Positions 9,737 to 17,619 are shown, counted from the stretch's first letter. The stretch: DNA of 64,000 nucleotides from JANWKQ01 sp040376605 (GCA_040376605.1 JBEIQI010000001.1:1-64000); one strand, 5' to 3'. Numbers and translations: made by a program. Notes: generated from the sequence alone by a model not told the origin.

Positions 9737-9795
9737 CAATTATTATTTATACCAATAATCAGGAGTGAGATCCTGATTATTGGTATAAATAATTG
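9737..9795. terminator. Strong hairpin after the 8821-9735 gene
   Basis: An inverted repeat of about 25 bp (…ACCAATAATCAGGA / TCCTGATTATTGGT…) with a GTGAGA loop begins 1 nt after the stop codon. The arms differ only by a 3-nt insertion in the left arm. It is followed by an A/T-rich tract and can act as a terminator. The remaining ~230 nt up to the next gene is AT-rich with no ORF. Confidence 0.65.
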
Positions 9796-10021
9796 ATAAA
9801 TAAAAATTTAATATATATATATAAACAAATAGTTTAATTAATACCTTCATTTAACATCGTTGATCCTTCATTTGTACTATCACGCTAGTTATAATAGTTT
9901 AAATATCTGTAAATAAGAATTATATGAATTAATAACATGTTAATAACTCAGTGATTTGTTAAATCATTGAAATAATTCATGAATTCTCCTGTTCCACGAA
10001 TTAAAATAATTTAATTCAATC

Positions 10022-10029
10022 TACTTTTG
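10022..10029 (+). promoter_or_regulatory. -7 box (TACTTTTG) giving a near-leaderless mRNA
   Basis: Matches TAnnTTTG. The ATG at 10034 starts 4 nt after the box, about where transcription should begin, so the HAD phosphatase mRNA may be leaderless. No -33 TTTG is evident. Confidence 0.45.
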
Positions 10030-10033
10030 TACC

Positions 10034-10561
10034 ATGATGGGTTTCGAATTGTTATCGGATGAATTGCTGAAAAAAGCTAGTAAGATTAAATTATTGATAA
10101 CGGATTGTGATGGTGTATTAACCGATAACGGAGTTTATTATTCCGAAACAGGCGAATTCACCAAACGATTTTCCATTCGAGATGGCATGGGTGTTGAGCG
10201 ATTAAGAACGCAAGTTGGGGTAGAAACCTCCATTATGACAGGTGAAAATTCAATGTCTGTTTTTAAAAGAGCGGAGAAACTCAAGATTAAATTTTTGTAC
10301 CAGGGCATAAAAGATAAAAAGGCCATTTTGCCGGAGGTGCTTGTTGCTGCAGGTGTTACTCCAAGCGAGATTGCTTATATTGGAGATGATACCAATGATA
10401 TTGAAATCATCAAAGAAATTGGGTTTTCGGCAACTCCTGCTGATGGAACCATTTTTACAAAAGAAATAGTAGACTATATTTGTAAAGAAAAAGGCGGCTA
10501 TGGTGCGTTTAGAGAACTCGCAGAATTAATCATTTTCGCTAAGAACAAAAATAAACAATAG
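10034..10561 (+). CDS. KdsC/YrbI-type HAD phosphatase (sugar acid phosphate phosphatase)
   Basis: 175 aa, class C0 HAD phosphatase with no cap domain. Seen: catalytic DCDGVLTDNGVYY (motif I, D-x-D), MTGEN (motif II), a Lys in the GIKDKKAIL region (motif III) and YIGDDTNDIEII (motif IV). The family includes KDO-8-P phosphatase and KDN/Neu5Ac-9-P phosphatases, all forming tetramers in the cytosol. Its place 12 nt before a neuB homologue argues for a nonulosonate 9-phosphate substrate, as in the KDN pathway of Bacteroides. KDO-8-P is the alternative, since no kdsA or kdsB is seen nearby. The start could be either ATG of ATGATG. Confidence 0.85.
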   Translation: MMGFELLSDELLKKASKIKLLITDCDGVLTDNGVYYSETGEFTKRFSIRDGMGVERLRTQVGVETSIMTGENSMSVFKRAEKLKIKFLYQGIKDKKAILPEVLVAAGVTPSEIAYIGDDTNDIEIIKEIGFSATPADGTIFTKEIVDYICKEKGGYGAFRELAELIIFAKNKNKQ

Positions 10562-10573
10562 GGTTTAAAGAGA

Positions 10574-11455
10574 ATGAGAAGAGTTGATATAAAAAATGGC
10601 AGAAGCATTGGTGATGGTTTTCCTACTTATATAATTGCAGAAATAGGCATTAATCATAATGGCTCTATTGATATTACTAAAAAATTGATTGATTCTGCAA
10701 TCAAGTCTGGATGCGATGCCGTTAAATTTCAAAAGCGGACTCCCGAAATTTGTGTACCCAGAGATCAATGGGATAAAGAAAGAGAAACCCCTTGGGGGAA
10801 AATGAGCTATATCGATTATAAAAAGAAAATTGAATTTTCTGAAGATGATTATGCAGCCATTGATAAATATTGTAAAAAGCAAGGAATAGACTGGTTTGCT
10901 TCATGTTGGGATGAACCTTCAGTAGATTTTATTGAACATTTCGATCCGGTTATTTATAAAATGGCATCGGCTTCTTTAACTGATTTTCCCTTATTAACCA
11001 AGGTGAGATCCACTGGTAAACCCATTATCATTTCCACTGGCATGAGTACTATGGAAGAAATTCACGCTGCCGTTAAACATTTAGGAACGGACAATTTGTT
11101 AATAGCCCATTCTACCTCGGCATATCCATGCGTTCCCAACGAATTGAACTTGCGTATGGTGGTTAGTCTAAGAGAATTATTTCCAACATGCCCAATTGGA
11201 TATTCAGGACATGAAACCGGATTAGCTACTACTGAAGCCACCATAGCTTTAGGAGCTAATTTTATAGAACGTCATTTTACTTTAGATAGGGCCATGTGGG
11301 GAACCGATCATGCTGCATCTGTTGAGCCAGAAGGTATGAGCAGATTGGTAAGAAATATTCGCGACATCGAAATAGCTTTAGGGGATGGGATAAAAAAAGT
11401 CTATGAAAGCGAAAAAGAACCTATTAAAAGATTAAGAAGGGTACATCTCACGTAA
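10574..11455 (+). CDS. neuB: N-acetylneuraminate synthase family protein (NeuB-like), lacking SAF domain
   Basis: 293 aa. Condenses PEP with a mannosamine or mannose derivative (free or 6-phosphate) to a nine-carbon sugar acid. TIM-barrel motifs: IIAEIGINHNGS, AVKFQKRTP, KMASASLTDFPLL, ISTGMS, HSTSAYP, GYSGHETG, and FIERHFTLDR with the metal-binding His. Usual NeuB proteins are about 335-360 aa with a C-terminal SAF/antifreeze-like domain. This one stops at LRRVHLT, just after the barrel, so that domain is absent. It lies between the HAD phosphatase (12 nt) and the hydroxylase gene (3 nt), clearly one operon. No CMP-sugar synthetase (neuA) is present nearby. Confidence 0.9.
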   Translation: MRRVDIKNGRSIGDGFPTYIIAEIGINHNGSIDITKKLIDSAIKSGCDAVKFQKRTPEICVPRDQWDKERETPWGKMSYIDYKKKIEFSEDDYAAIDKYCKKQGIDWFASCWDEPSVDFIEHFDPVIYKMASASLTDFPLLTKVRSTGKPIIISTGMSTMEEIHAAVKHLGTDNLLIAHSTSAYPCVPNELNLRMVVSLRELFPTCPIGYSGHETGLATTEATIALGANFIERHFTLDRAMWGTDHAASVEPEGMSRLVRNIRDIEIALGDGIKKVYESEKEPIKRLRRVHLT

Positions 11456-11458
11456 ATA

Positions 11459-12433
11459 ATGATCGAAAAAATTATTCATTTTTTTTCATCTATTAATTGG
11501 AACAGCGCCGAAACTATTTCAAGCATCATTATCGTATCCGCTGTTGTATTATTTTCTATTCTCGAACGGTTATTTCCATATCAAAAGGGAATCCCATATT
11601 TTAGAAAGGGGTGGTATATCGATTTAATTTGGTACACTTTTATTCAAAGCTTTATTTTAAAAATTGTCATTTTTACATGGATCATTGGTCCGGTGCATGA
11701 TCTTTTAAATTTACCAACTGAAGGGATTTTATCCCATTGGCCATTATGGGCACTCATATTATTCTATTTTATTACCCATGATTTTTATATGTATTGGATG
11801 CATCGTTGGCAACATTATAATAAAATATTATGGAGAACCCACGAGGCGCACCATAGTGTTGAACAAGTTGATTTTATTGCAGGTAGTAGATCCAATATGA
11901 TTGAAATTATCATTAATCAAACCATAGAATTTGCACCCATTGTTCTATTACTTGATGTGGAAACGGGAATTTTGGTTACCTATATAAAAGCATCTATTGA
12001 TGCGGTTTATGGTCAATTTATTCATGCCAATTTAAATGTAAAAATGGGCAAACTGGGTTATATATTTAATGGGCCTATTTTGCATCAATGGCATCATGGC
12101 GACCAAGTGGAGGTATATCATGCCAATTTTGCCACTAAATTATCACTATGGGACTACATGTTCGGAACGGCCTATAATCCAAATAAAAAACCCGAACGTT
12201 ATGGGGTTTGGTATAGATTTCCCAAGGATTGGTTTATGCAACATGTTTTTTCGTTGGTTAGGTTTAATGTTGGAAAACTGGAGGATTCAAAGGCTTGTAG
12301 TTGGTATTTTAATTTTAGAGTAAATTTGATCAAGTTGTTTTTTAAATGGTGGAAGAAAATATTTGGGTTTAGGCTAAATAAAAGAAAATTGATCGAAGGC
12401 GAATTGTATGGACCCAAACCCGAGCTCGTATAA
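11459..12433 (+). CDS. Sterol desaturase / fatty acid hydroxylase superfamily membrane protein
   Basis: 324 aa with about four hydrophobic segments in the first half. The di-iron His clusters of the family are visible: HDFYMYWMHRWQH (~100-112), HEAHHS (~120-125) and HQWHHGDQ (~203-210). These enzymes hydroxylate or desaturate lipid chains in the membrane using O2. It begins 3 nt after neuB, so it belongs to the nonulosonate operon. An envelope lipid or glycolipid modification is a reasonable inference, but the substrate is unknown. Confidence 0.88.
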   Translation: MIEKIIHFFSSINWNSAETISSIIIVSAVVLFSILERLFPYQKGIPYFRKGWYIDLIWYTFIQSFILKIVIFTWIIGPVHDLLNLPTEGILSHWPLWALILFYFITHDFYMYWMHRWQHYNKILWRTHEAHHSVEQVDFIAGSRSNMIEIIINQTIEFAPIVLLLDVETGILVTYIKASIDAVYGQFIHANLNVKMGKLGYIFNGPILHQWHHGDQVEVYHANFATKLSLWDYMFGTAYNPNKKPERYGVWYRFPKDWFMQHVFSLVRFNVGKLEDSKACSWYFNFRVNLIKLFFKWWKKIFGFRLNKRKLIEGELYGPKPELV

Positions 12434-12450
12434 CTCAATTATTAATAAAA

Positions 12451-12822
12451 TTGACAGTATCCTTTATTTATTTAATCATTGCATCAGCTTTCCAATTGGC
12501 ATGGTTGTATAATATAAAGCTCATGCCAAAGGGAATTTGGAGTCAATTAAAACAAGGTAAAATATTTACTAAAGTTTTCTGGAAAGCAATTTTGCCCATT
12601 TTCCTTTATATCTTGTTTAGTATTTCAAATATTGTTTTTCTTACCATGGCCATGCACGACATCCCAGCCTCTATTGCCTATGCAGTATGGACCGGTTTGG
12701 TTATTGCAGTTTCAACCGTTATAGATCAGATTGTTTTAAAAAATGGCTTTAACTGGCTTAAGTATTTGTTTTTATTGATGATTACCCTGGGTATTATTGG
12801 TTTAAAGCTTTCAACTAAATAA
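12451..12822 (+). CDS. SMR-family transporter subunit with Gln replacing the essential Glu
   Basis: 123 aa, four hydrophobic helices. The SMR signature IPASIAYAVWTGL is clear near residue 72. The start is a TTG: no in-frame ATG lies upstream near it, and its position matches the start of the partner gene when aligned. In TM1 the proton- and substrate-binding Glu of SMR proteins is Gln here (ASAFQLAW, residue 15). The +3 Trp pattern (QxxW) resembles the SugE/Gdx branch. The partner gene, 3 nt downstream, keeps the Glu. The two probably form a heterodimer. Substrate unknown. Confidence 0.85.
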   Translation: MTVSFIYLIIASAFQLAWLYNIKLMPKGIWSQLKQGKIFTKVFWKAILPIFLYILFSISNIVFLTMAMHDIPASIAYAVWTGLVIAVSTVIDQIVLKNGFNWLKYLFLLMITLGIIGLKLSTK

Positions 12823-12825
12823 AGG

Positions 12826-13197
12826 ATGCGCTGGATTTATCTCATACTTGCCTCCTGTTGCGAAATTGCTTGGTTTTATTGTATTGGCTATCTTAATCAA
12901 TTAACATTTAAGGAGTTATATACATTTTCATTTCTAGAAAAGGAGGAGGTTTTATTGATTATGGGAGCCATCCTTAGCTATATTTTATTTGGGATAGCCA
13001 ATATGTTGTTGTTTATGAAAGCTATGCAAAAAATTCCGGCATCTATTGCTTTCTCCATCTGGACAGGGGTTGCCTTGGTTGGAATTACCATTATTGATGG
13101 TCTTTTTCTCCACATTAACCTTTCTTTACTGCAAATTGGCAGCATTGCTTTTATCATCATTGGGGTGGTAGGGCTAAAGCGATATGTAAATACCTAA
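12826..13197 (+). CDS. SMR-family transporter subunit with conserved Glu
   Basis: 123 aa, four transmembrane helices. TM1 contains ASCCEIAW with the SMR Glu (residue 13) and the E-x-x-W pattern of the SugE/Gdx branch; IPASIAFSIWTGV is the family signature. It is the same length as, and 3 nt after, its paralogue, which has Gln at this place. It is the last gene of the operon starting at 10034. Proton-coupled export of a small cation such as guanidinium, or movement of an operon product, is possible but not shown. Confidence 0.88.
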   Translation: MRWIYLILASCCEIAWFYCIGYLNQLTFKELYTFSFLEKEEVLLIMGAILSYILFGIANMLLFMKAMQKIPASIAFSIWTGVALVGITIIDGLFLHINLSLLQIGSIAFIIIGVVGLKRYVNT

Positions 13198-13228
13198 GTT
13201 TGGTGATGTGGGTATTGAATAATTGTTG

Positions 13229-13236
13229 TATTTTTG
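13229..13236 (+). promoter_or_regulatory. -7 box (TATTTTTG) for the type A cargo gene
   Basis: Matches TAnnTTTG, 27 nt before the ATG at 13263. It supports that start over an upstream in-frame ATG at 13200, which would sit upstream of the promoter. Confidence 0.4.
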
Positions 13237-13262
13237 AACACAACAAATTAGACTTTTTAATC

Positions 13263-14417
13263 ATGAAGAAACTTTATTTAGCACTTGTTTTATTTACAGG
13301 GTTATCTGTAGTTAATGCACAGCACCCAATAGAATCGGCACATAATACCAATGTTACTGTGCAACCTAAAAATACCAATCAGGATAGAGCTGTTGGTTAT
13401 TATTTTGTAGACTACGAAGGATATGATGCTTCCTTAGGAACCTTAGAATCTGGAGTTTTATTTTTTAACCGTAGAAATCCAGTTTATTTTGGAACTTCTA
13501 CATTAGGTATGGGTGAAGCCGCAGTGGTTTTTGATACCATGATTGTTACTCAGGATTATTCAGTTTTTGATATCTATCCTGGAAATGCAGTACAAAATTT
13601 TGATGTGGATACAGCTTATATCGTTTTACACCATCAAAACAATTCTGGTTTAGCAGATACTATTATTCTTTCTATTAAGAATGTAGCTGCTAACGGAACT
13701 CCTGGTACTACCGTTATGTGGGCTGATACCATTATTACTACTGTAGCTTTAACTAATCCTCCTACAGGAACAGGTTATCCAATTTCTCAATATGCTTTCC
13801 CAATTGATATGGCACCTATCGCTGGTGGTAAATTTAGTTTATTTGTAAACTATTACGGTGCAGCGGTTGATACCTTTGGTTTAATTAGTTCTAACAATAC
13901 CTCTGGTGCTCCTTGTGCTAATGCTGCTGCTGGAAATGAAGCCATTACTTCTGAAGTATTCCCTTCATCATTCTACAGATATTGGAATGCTACTACCTTA
14001 AGCACTGTTCAACCCAATAACGTAGGTAGCGGTGGATTGTATATCGATTGTAATGGTAATGCGGCGGCTGATTGGTTAACTGAGCAAGCAGTTCAAACAT
14101 TCAGCATTTGGGTTTCTGGTACACTTACCGATAACTTAGGAGTTGATGAAGAAGCTGCTGGTGTTCAAGTTAATGCTTATCCAAACCCTGCTACCGATTT
14201 CACCACTATTCAATTTACTTTGGTGGATGACGCCAGTGTTTCTGTAAACATTACCGATCTTTCTGGTAAAGTGGTTTATAACAATATTCTTGGTAAGCGT
14301 GATGCTGGTAGCAACAATATTGTTGTTAACACATCTGAGTTTAGCAATGGCGTTTACATGTACACTGTTAATGTAAATAACAAAAAAGTTACAAGAAGAA
14401 TTATTGTAAATAAATAG
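13263..14417 (+). CDS. Secreted protein with T9SS type A sorting domain
   Basis: 384 aa from MKKLYLALV, chosen because it opens a clear signal peptide (cleaved near VVNAQ, residue 19). The body (~60-290) has no motif I recognise; it contains Asp/Asn/Thr-rich strand-like stretches. The last ~75 residues are a type A C-terminal domain: VNAYPNPATDFTTIQF, LSGKVVYN, and a terminal NNKKVTRRIIVNK. It should be secreted by T9SS and processed at the surface. Codon use is highly biased to NNT in this gene, suggesting high expression. A strong terminator follows. Confidence 0.85.
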   Translation: MKKLYLALVLFTGLSVVNAQHPIESAHNTNVTVQPKNTNQDRAVGYYFVDYEGYDASLGTLESGVLFFNRRNPVYFGTSTLGMGEAAVVFDTMIVTQDYSVFDIYPGNAVQNFDVDTAYIVLHHQNNSGLADTIILSIKNVAANGTPGTTVMWADTIITTVALTNPPTGTGYPISQYAFPIDMAPIAGGKFSLFVNYYGAAVDTFGLISSNNTSGAPCANAAAGNEAITSEVFPSSFYRYWNATTLSTVQPNNVGSGGLYIDCNGNAAADWLTEQAVQTFSIWVSGTLTDNLGVDEEAAGVQVNAYPNPATDFTTIQFTLVDDASVSVNITDLSGKVVYNNILGKRDAGSNNIVVNTSEFSNGVYMYTVNVNNKKVTRRIIVNK

Positions 14418-14438
14418 TATATACTAATATTTATACGA

Positions 14439-14470
14439 AAAGGCTGTTCAGTAATGAACAGCCTTTTTTT
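14439..14470 (+). terminator. Rho-independent terminator
   Basis: A 13-bp perfect stem (AAAAGGCTGTTCA / TGAACAGCCTTTT, loop GTAA) with a T-run, 21 nt after the stop of the type A cargo gene. Confidence 0.9.
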
Positions 14471-14480
14471 ATGGAGTTCG

Positions 14481-14619
14481 GCCAGGGGGTGCAGAGATAT
14501 GCAGATGCTTGTAAAAGCTAGAACTGCAGCAATGAAAAGAGCGACCGATAGGAAGCTCCTTTGCTTGCTAGCAGTTCTTTTTTACAAGGATTTGCATATA
14601 GCGGAACACCCTGAAGGCC
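14481..14619. repeat. Long imperfect palindrome (~139 bp)
   Basis: Both arms, about 60 nt each, align nearly along their whole length when the right arm is reversed: GGCC…GGGTG…ATATGCA.AT.CTTGTAAAA…AGAACTGC…AGC. The loop is about ten bases around 14550. It sits between two terminators of convergent genes. An ORF crosses it, but its composition follows the palindrome and it has no family resemblance. Confidence 0.75.
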
Positions 14620-14648
14620 GCCAATTAATGGTGGCTATGGTAAATAAA

Positions 14649-14677
14649 AAAGGTTCAACACATTGTATTGAACCTTT
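14649..14677 (-). terminator. Rho-independent terminator of frr
   Basis: Read on the minus strand: 10-bp perfect stem (AAAGGTTCAA / TTGAACCTTT, loop 9 nt) followed by a TTTTTTATTTA tract, 22 nt after the frr stop. Confidence 0.85.
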
Positions 14678-14699
14678 CTAAAAAAATATGTTTGTTCCA

Positions 14700-15257
14700 T
14701 TAAACGGTCATAATTTCCTTTTCCTTCTTTACTACATGTTCATCTACTTTTGTTTCGTAGTCTTTGGTGAGATTTTGTATGGTATTTTCTCCATCTTTGG
14801 CTAAGTCTTCCGCTAAACCATCCTTCTGTAATTTTTTAATGTTCTCATTACCAGCTTTACGGGCATTTCGGATGCTTACTTTACAATGTTCTGCTTCGTT
14901 TTTGGCCATCTTAACCATTTCTCTTCTGCGCTCCTCGGTAAGTGGTGGTACATTAATGCGAATAATCTCTCCATCGTTTTGAGGATTGAGCCCTAAATTG
15001 CTATTAATAATGGCTCTTTCAATATCAGCCAATCGGCTCTTTTCCCAAGGCTGAACAACAAGTGTTCGGGCATCGGGGGTATTAACATTGGCAATTTGGT
15101 TTAATGGGGTCATCGCTCCATAATAATCCACCATAACGCTGTCTAACATAGCCGGATTTGCTTTGCCTGTGCGAATTCTACCTAATTCAACTTCTAAATG
15201 ATTGATGGCTTTATCCATCATTTCGCGGCTGGTTGTTATAATCGACTCCAAACTCAT
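14700..15257 (-). CDS. frr: Ribosome recycling factor
   Basis: 185 aa, exactly the family length, from MSLESIITTSREMM; a longer in-frame start would add 13 unrelated residues. RRF splits post-termination ribosomes with EF-G. Motifs seen: LGRIRTGKANPAML, YYGAMTPLNQIA, VQPWEKS, NDGEIIRINVPPLTEERR. Its usual neighbour pyrH is not here; it stands alone with its own -7 box and terminator. Confidence 0.97.
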   Translation of the reverse strand: MSLESIITTSREMMDKAINHLEVELGRIRTGKANPAMLDSVMVDYYGAMTPLNQIANVNTPDARTLVVQPWEKSRLADIERAIINSNLGLNPQNDGEIIRINVPPLTEERRREMVKMAKNEAEHCKVSIRNARKAGNENIKKLQKDGLAEDLAKDGENTIQNLTKDYETKVDEHVVKKEKEIMTV

Positions 15258-15283
15258 AAATTCAATTTTTACATTAACTAAGG

Positions 15284-15291
15284 CAAAAATA
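15284..15291 (-). promoter_or_regulatory. -7 box (TATTTTTG) for frr
   Basis: TAnnTTTG on the minus strand, 26 nt before the frr start. It lies inside the longer ORF reading and so supports the short start. Confidence 0.4.
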
Positions 15292-15357
15292 ATCAACTAT
15301 TTGAATTCGGGAGCATACTCCCCTCAGATCATCACTTTCCGCTTAACTGCTTATTTC

Positions 15358-15365
15358 TACCTTTG
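15358..15365 (+). promoter_or_regulatory. -7 box (TACCTTTG) for mazG
   Basis: TAnnTTTG, 17 nt before the mazG ATG. No clear -33 box. Confidence 0.4.
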
Positions 15366-15382
15366 TATAAATACCGATAGAT

Positions 15383-16150
15383 ATGAAACCCCAATTAATG
15401 GCTTTTGATAGGTTGCTTACCATAATGGATGAGTTAAGAGAAAAATGTCCATGGGATAAAAAGCAAACCATGGAATCTCTTCGTTATTTAAGCATTGAAG
15501 AGCTCTATGAGCTTTCGGATGCCATTCTGGAGGGGGATGATGAGGAAATTAAAAAAGAACTGGGAGACATCATGCTCCATTTGGTGTTCTATGCCAAAAT
15601 TGCCAGCGAAACGGGCAAGTTTGATATTGCGGATGTGCTTAATGGGATATGTGATAAACTTATTATTAGGCATCCACATATATATGGAGATGTGAAAGTA
15701 ACTGACGAGGAGGAAGTAAAAAGGAACTGGGAAACCATTAAGTTAAAGGAAGGAAAAAAATCTGTTTTAGAGGGTGTTCCTAATAGTTTGCCCGCTATGG
15801 TTAAGGCCTTTCGCATGCAGGAAAAAGCAAAAGGGGTGGGTTTCGAATGGAGCAATGCGGAGGATGTTTGGAAAAAGGTACAGGAAGAATTGGAGGAGTT
15901 TAAGGTGGAGTCATCAAAAGAAAACAATCAGGATAAGTTGGAAAACGAATTTGGCGATTTGCTTTTTTCATTAATCAACTATTCACGATTTATTGGAATT
16001 AATCCGGAGGATGCCTTGGAAAGAACCAATAGGAAATTTAAAAAACGCTTTGAACACATTGAAAAAAGGGCTTTAGAAAATGGACGTCAGCTGCAGGATA
16101 TGAAACTCGAAGAAATGGATGTATACTGGGAAGAGGCTAAAAAGCTATAG
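15383..16150 (+). CDS. mazG: Nucleoside triphosphate pyrophosphohydrolase
   Basis: 255 aa with two MazG domains, as in the E. coli-type enzyme. It hydrolyses (d)NTPs to NMP and pyrophosphate as a housekeeping function. Seen: CPWDKKQTMESLRYLSIEE, EELGD-type acidic metal site (KKELGDIMLHLVFY), GVPNSLPAMVKAFRMQEKA, and in the second domain ENEFGDLLFSLINYSR, followed by NRKFKKRFEHIE. Single gene on the plus strand, 65 nt before the next ORF. Confidence 0.95.
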   Translation: MKPQLMAFDRLLTIMDELREKCPWDKKQTMESLRYLSIEELYELSDAILEGDDEEIKKELGDIMLHLVFYAKIASETGKFDIADVLNGICDKLIIRHPHIYGDVKVTDEEEVKRNWETIKLKEGKKSVLEGVPNSLPAMVKAFRMQEKAKGVGFEWSNAEDVWKKVQEELEEFKVESSKENNQDKLENEFGDLLFSLINYSRFIGINPEDALERTNRKFKKRFEHIEKRALENGRQLQDMKLEEMDVYWEEAKKL

Positions 16151-16216
16151 CTTGTTGATTTTAAAATATTTGGTATATTTATTGTCAATATCAATTCAAA
16201 TAAGATTGGTTTAATT

Positions 16217-16840
16217 ATGAGCTGGAGAAGTGGTTTAAAGGTTACGAGTAGGTATTTTATTCCTATTTCCATCATTTTTCTAATGCTCTATTCGTCAGCG
16301 TCTATTCATTCTCAAAAGTTAAATGGTTGGGATAAGCGCAAGTGGAGAAAAAATATGCTCTGGATAGAGGGGATGGGAGCTAGTGGAGCAGTTGGAGTTC
16401 ATTATGAAAGAATTTTTCAGGTAGGTAGGGTGGTTTCTTTTAGGGCAGATGCTGGGATAAGCCCTTTTTACATGACGGAGCGATTTGAATTGTACGCCGG
16501 GAAAAGTATTACAGGAATTATTGGTGGAGGTTGCTATCTATTTCCCAATGCCTTTAAAATAGGAATAGGTTGTTCTATGCTAAACGATATATTTTTCGAT
16601 AGAATTCCAGAAACTGTTGTGCCCAGCGATACCTCTCATGGCGGAAGTTCGGAGATTTTGCCCGCGAAAAATTATAAAGTTCGAATCATGCCTTACATAG
16701 TATTCGAAGGCACCATAAAAAACAGAATCGTATTAAGAGCGGGATACTCTCCAATTATAGATCCTGCCAACGATAATCAAAGAGATGTTTATTTTACCCA
16801 TTGGGCTACCGTAGGCATCGGTTATAAGTTTGGTAAATAG
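16217..16840 (+). CDS. Putative outer-membrane protein (paralogue 1)
   Basis: 207 aa. N-terminal hydrophobic segment (~13-32, FIPISIIFLMLYSSASIHS) looks like a signal peptide with a long N-region. The rest alternates short strands rich in Gly and aromatics (GASGAVGVHYERIF, GIGYKF at the end), consistent with a small beta-barrel. The following gene has the same build and ending, so they are likely a tandem duplication. No specific function recognised. Confidence 0.6.
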   Translation: MSWRSGLKVTSRYFIPISIIFLMLYSSASIHSQKLNGWDKRKWRKNMLWIEGMGASGAVGVHYERIFQVGRVVSFRADAGISPFYMTERFELYAGKSITGIIGGGCYLFPNAFKIGIGCSMLNDIFFDRIPETVVPSDTSHGGSSEILPAKNYKVRIMPYIVFEGTIKNRIVLRAGYSPIIDPANDNQRDVYFTHWATVGIGYKFGK

Positions 16841-16855
16841 TTTTTCAATTAATAC

Positions 16856-17425
16856 ATGCGGCGTTTTGTAGTTTTAATGGTTGCTGTTTTTAGTTTAACT
16901 AGCAATCAGTCATTTTCTCAAACCTCATTAATCGATTCAACTAAATTTGATAAGGTAGGCGATAAAAAAAACGGATTTTTTATTGAGGCTTTAGGCTCGA
17001 GTTACATAGCAGGAATTTTTTATCAGCGAACCATTCCACTGGCCCGCAATAAATTACATCTCCGTTTTACCGGCGGATTTAGCCCCTTTGCATTTGGAAA
17101 TGTTTCTTTTAGTTCTGGAGTTTCATTACCTACAGGAGTTGGATTATATTTTTTTAAATCCCGATTTAAATTAGGTATTACCATGATGCTTATTCACGGA
17201 CTTTATTTTGAACCGGTAACCCTGGTGGATGCTGGTTCCGGACCAGATGTAGAGCGAGGATATCAATTGTTTTTACAGCCCCAGCTCAATTTCGAATATC
17301 ATTTTAGTCAACGATTTGTTGGTAGGGCAGCTTTTACCCCCACTTTTATACCAGGCATTAATAATGGTTTAAATACCTATAGTTTTTATCCTTGGGGAGG
17401 TTTGGTTTTTGGGTATAAATTTTAG
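16856..17425 (+). CDS. Putative outer-membrane protein (paralogue 2)
   Basis: 189 aa with a signal peptide (cleaved near SFSQT, residue 22). FFIEALGSSYIAGIFYQR aligns with MLWIEGMGASGAVGVHYER of the preceding gene, and the C-terminus FGYKF matches its GIGYKFGK. A C-terminal aromatic residue is common in outer-membrane barrels. The stop is 15 nt after the upstream gene, so they form an operon. A long palindrome follows directly. Confidence 0.6.
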   Translation: MRRFVVLMVAVFSLTSNQSFSQTSLIDSTKFDKVGDKKNGFFIEALGSSYIAGIFYQRTIPLARNKLHLRFTGGFSPFAFGNVSFSSGVSLPTGVGLYFFKSRFKLGITMMLIHGLYFEPVTLVDAGSGPDVERGYQLFLQPQLNFEYHFSQRFVGRAAFTPTFIPGINNGLNTYSFYPWGGLVFGYKF

Positions 17426-17426
17426 G

Positions 17427-17565
17427 CTGCCTTTGGCCGCTTTTTGCTGTAGGCTGTTCATAAGGTTCACCAAATGTAATGAGCTTAGGCTCCTCCTCCG
17501 TCGGTGCTAAGCCCATAACATTTGCTAACACCTTATTTCGCAGCGCTACAGCCGTCAATCGGCAG
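17427..17565. repeat. Long imperfect palindrome (~139 bp)
   Basis: It starts 2 nt after the stop of the barrel gene. Arms pair over ~60 nt: CTGCC…GCTGTAG.GCTG…ATAAGGT…CAAATGTAATGAGCTTAG on the left and its near complement on the right, with a short loop near 17495. Same size and design as the palindrome at 14481 but different sequence. No ORF of its own. Confidence 0.75.
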
Positions 17566-17619
17566 TTATTCAACCTCATTAACGAACGTTAAATCAAAAC
17601 AATTGCCCATTCATATTGT

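Noticed and set aside
12069..12438. Two ORFs of about 80 codons overlapping the hydroxylase gene
   Set aside because: Out-of-frame readings of the His-rich C-terminal half of the hydroxylase.
14454..14681. 75-codon ORF on the plus strand between the cargo gene and frr
   Set aside because: It runs from inside a terminator through the long palindrome and into the frr terminator; its composition is explained by those structures and it has no family resemblance.
15495..15974. Alternative-frame ORFs inside mazG
   Set aside because: mazG itself is complete with both domains; the others have no known pattern.
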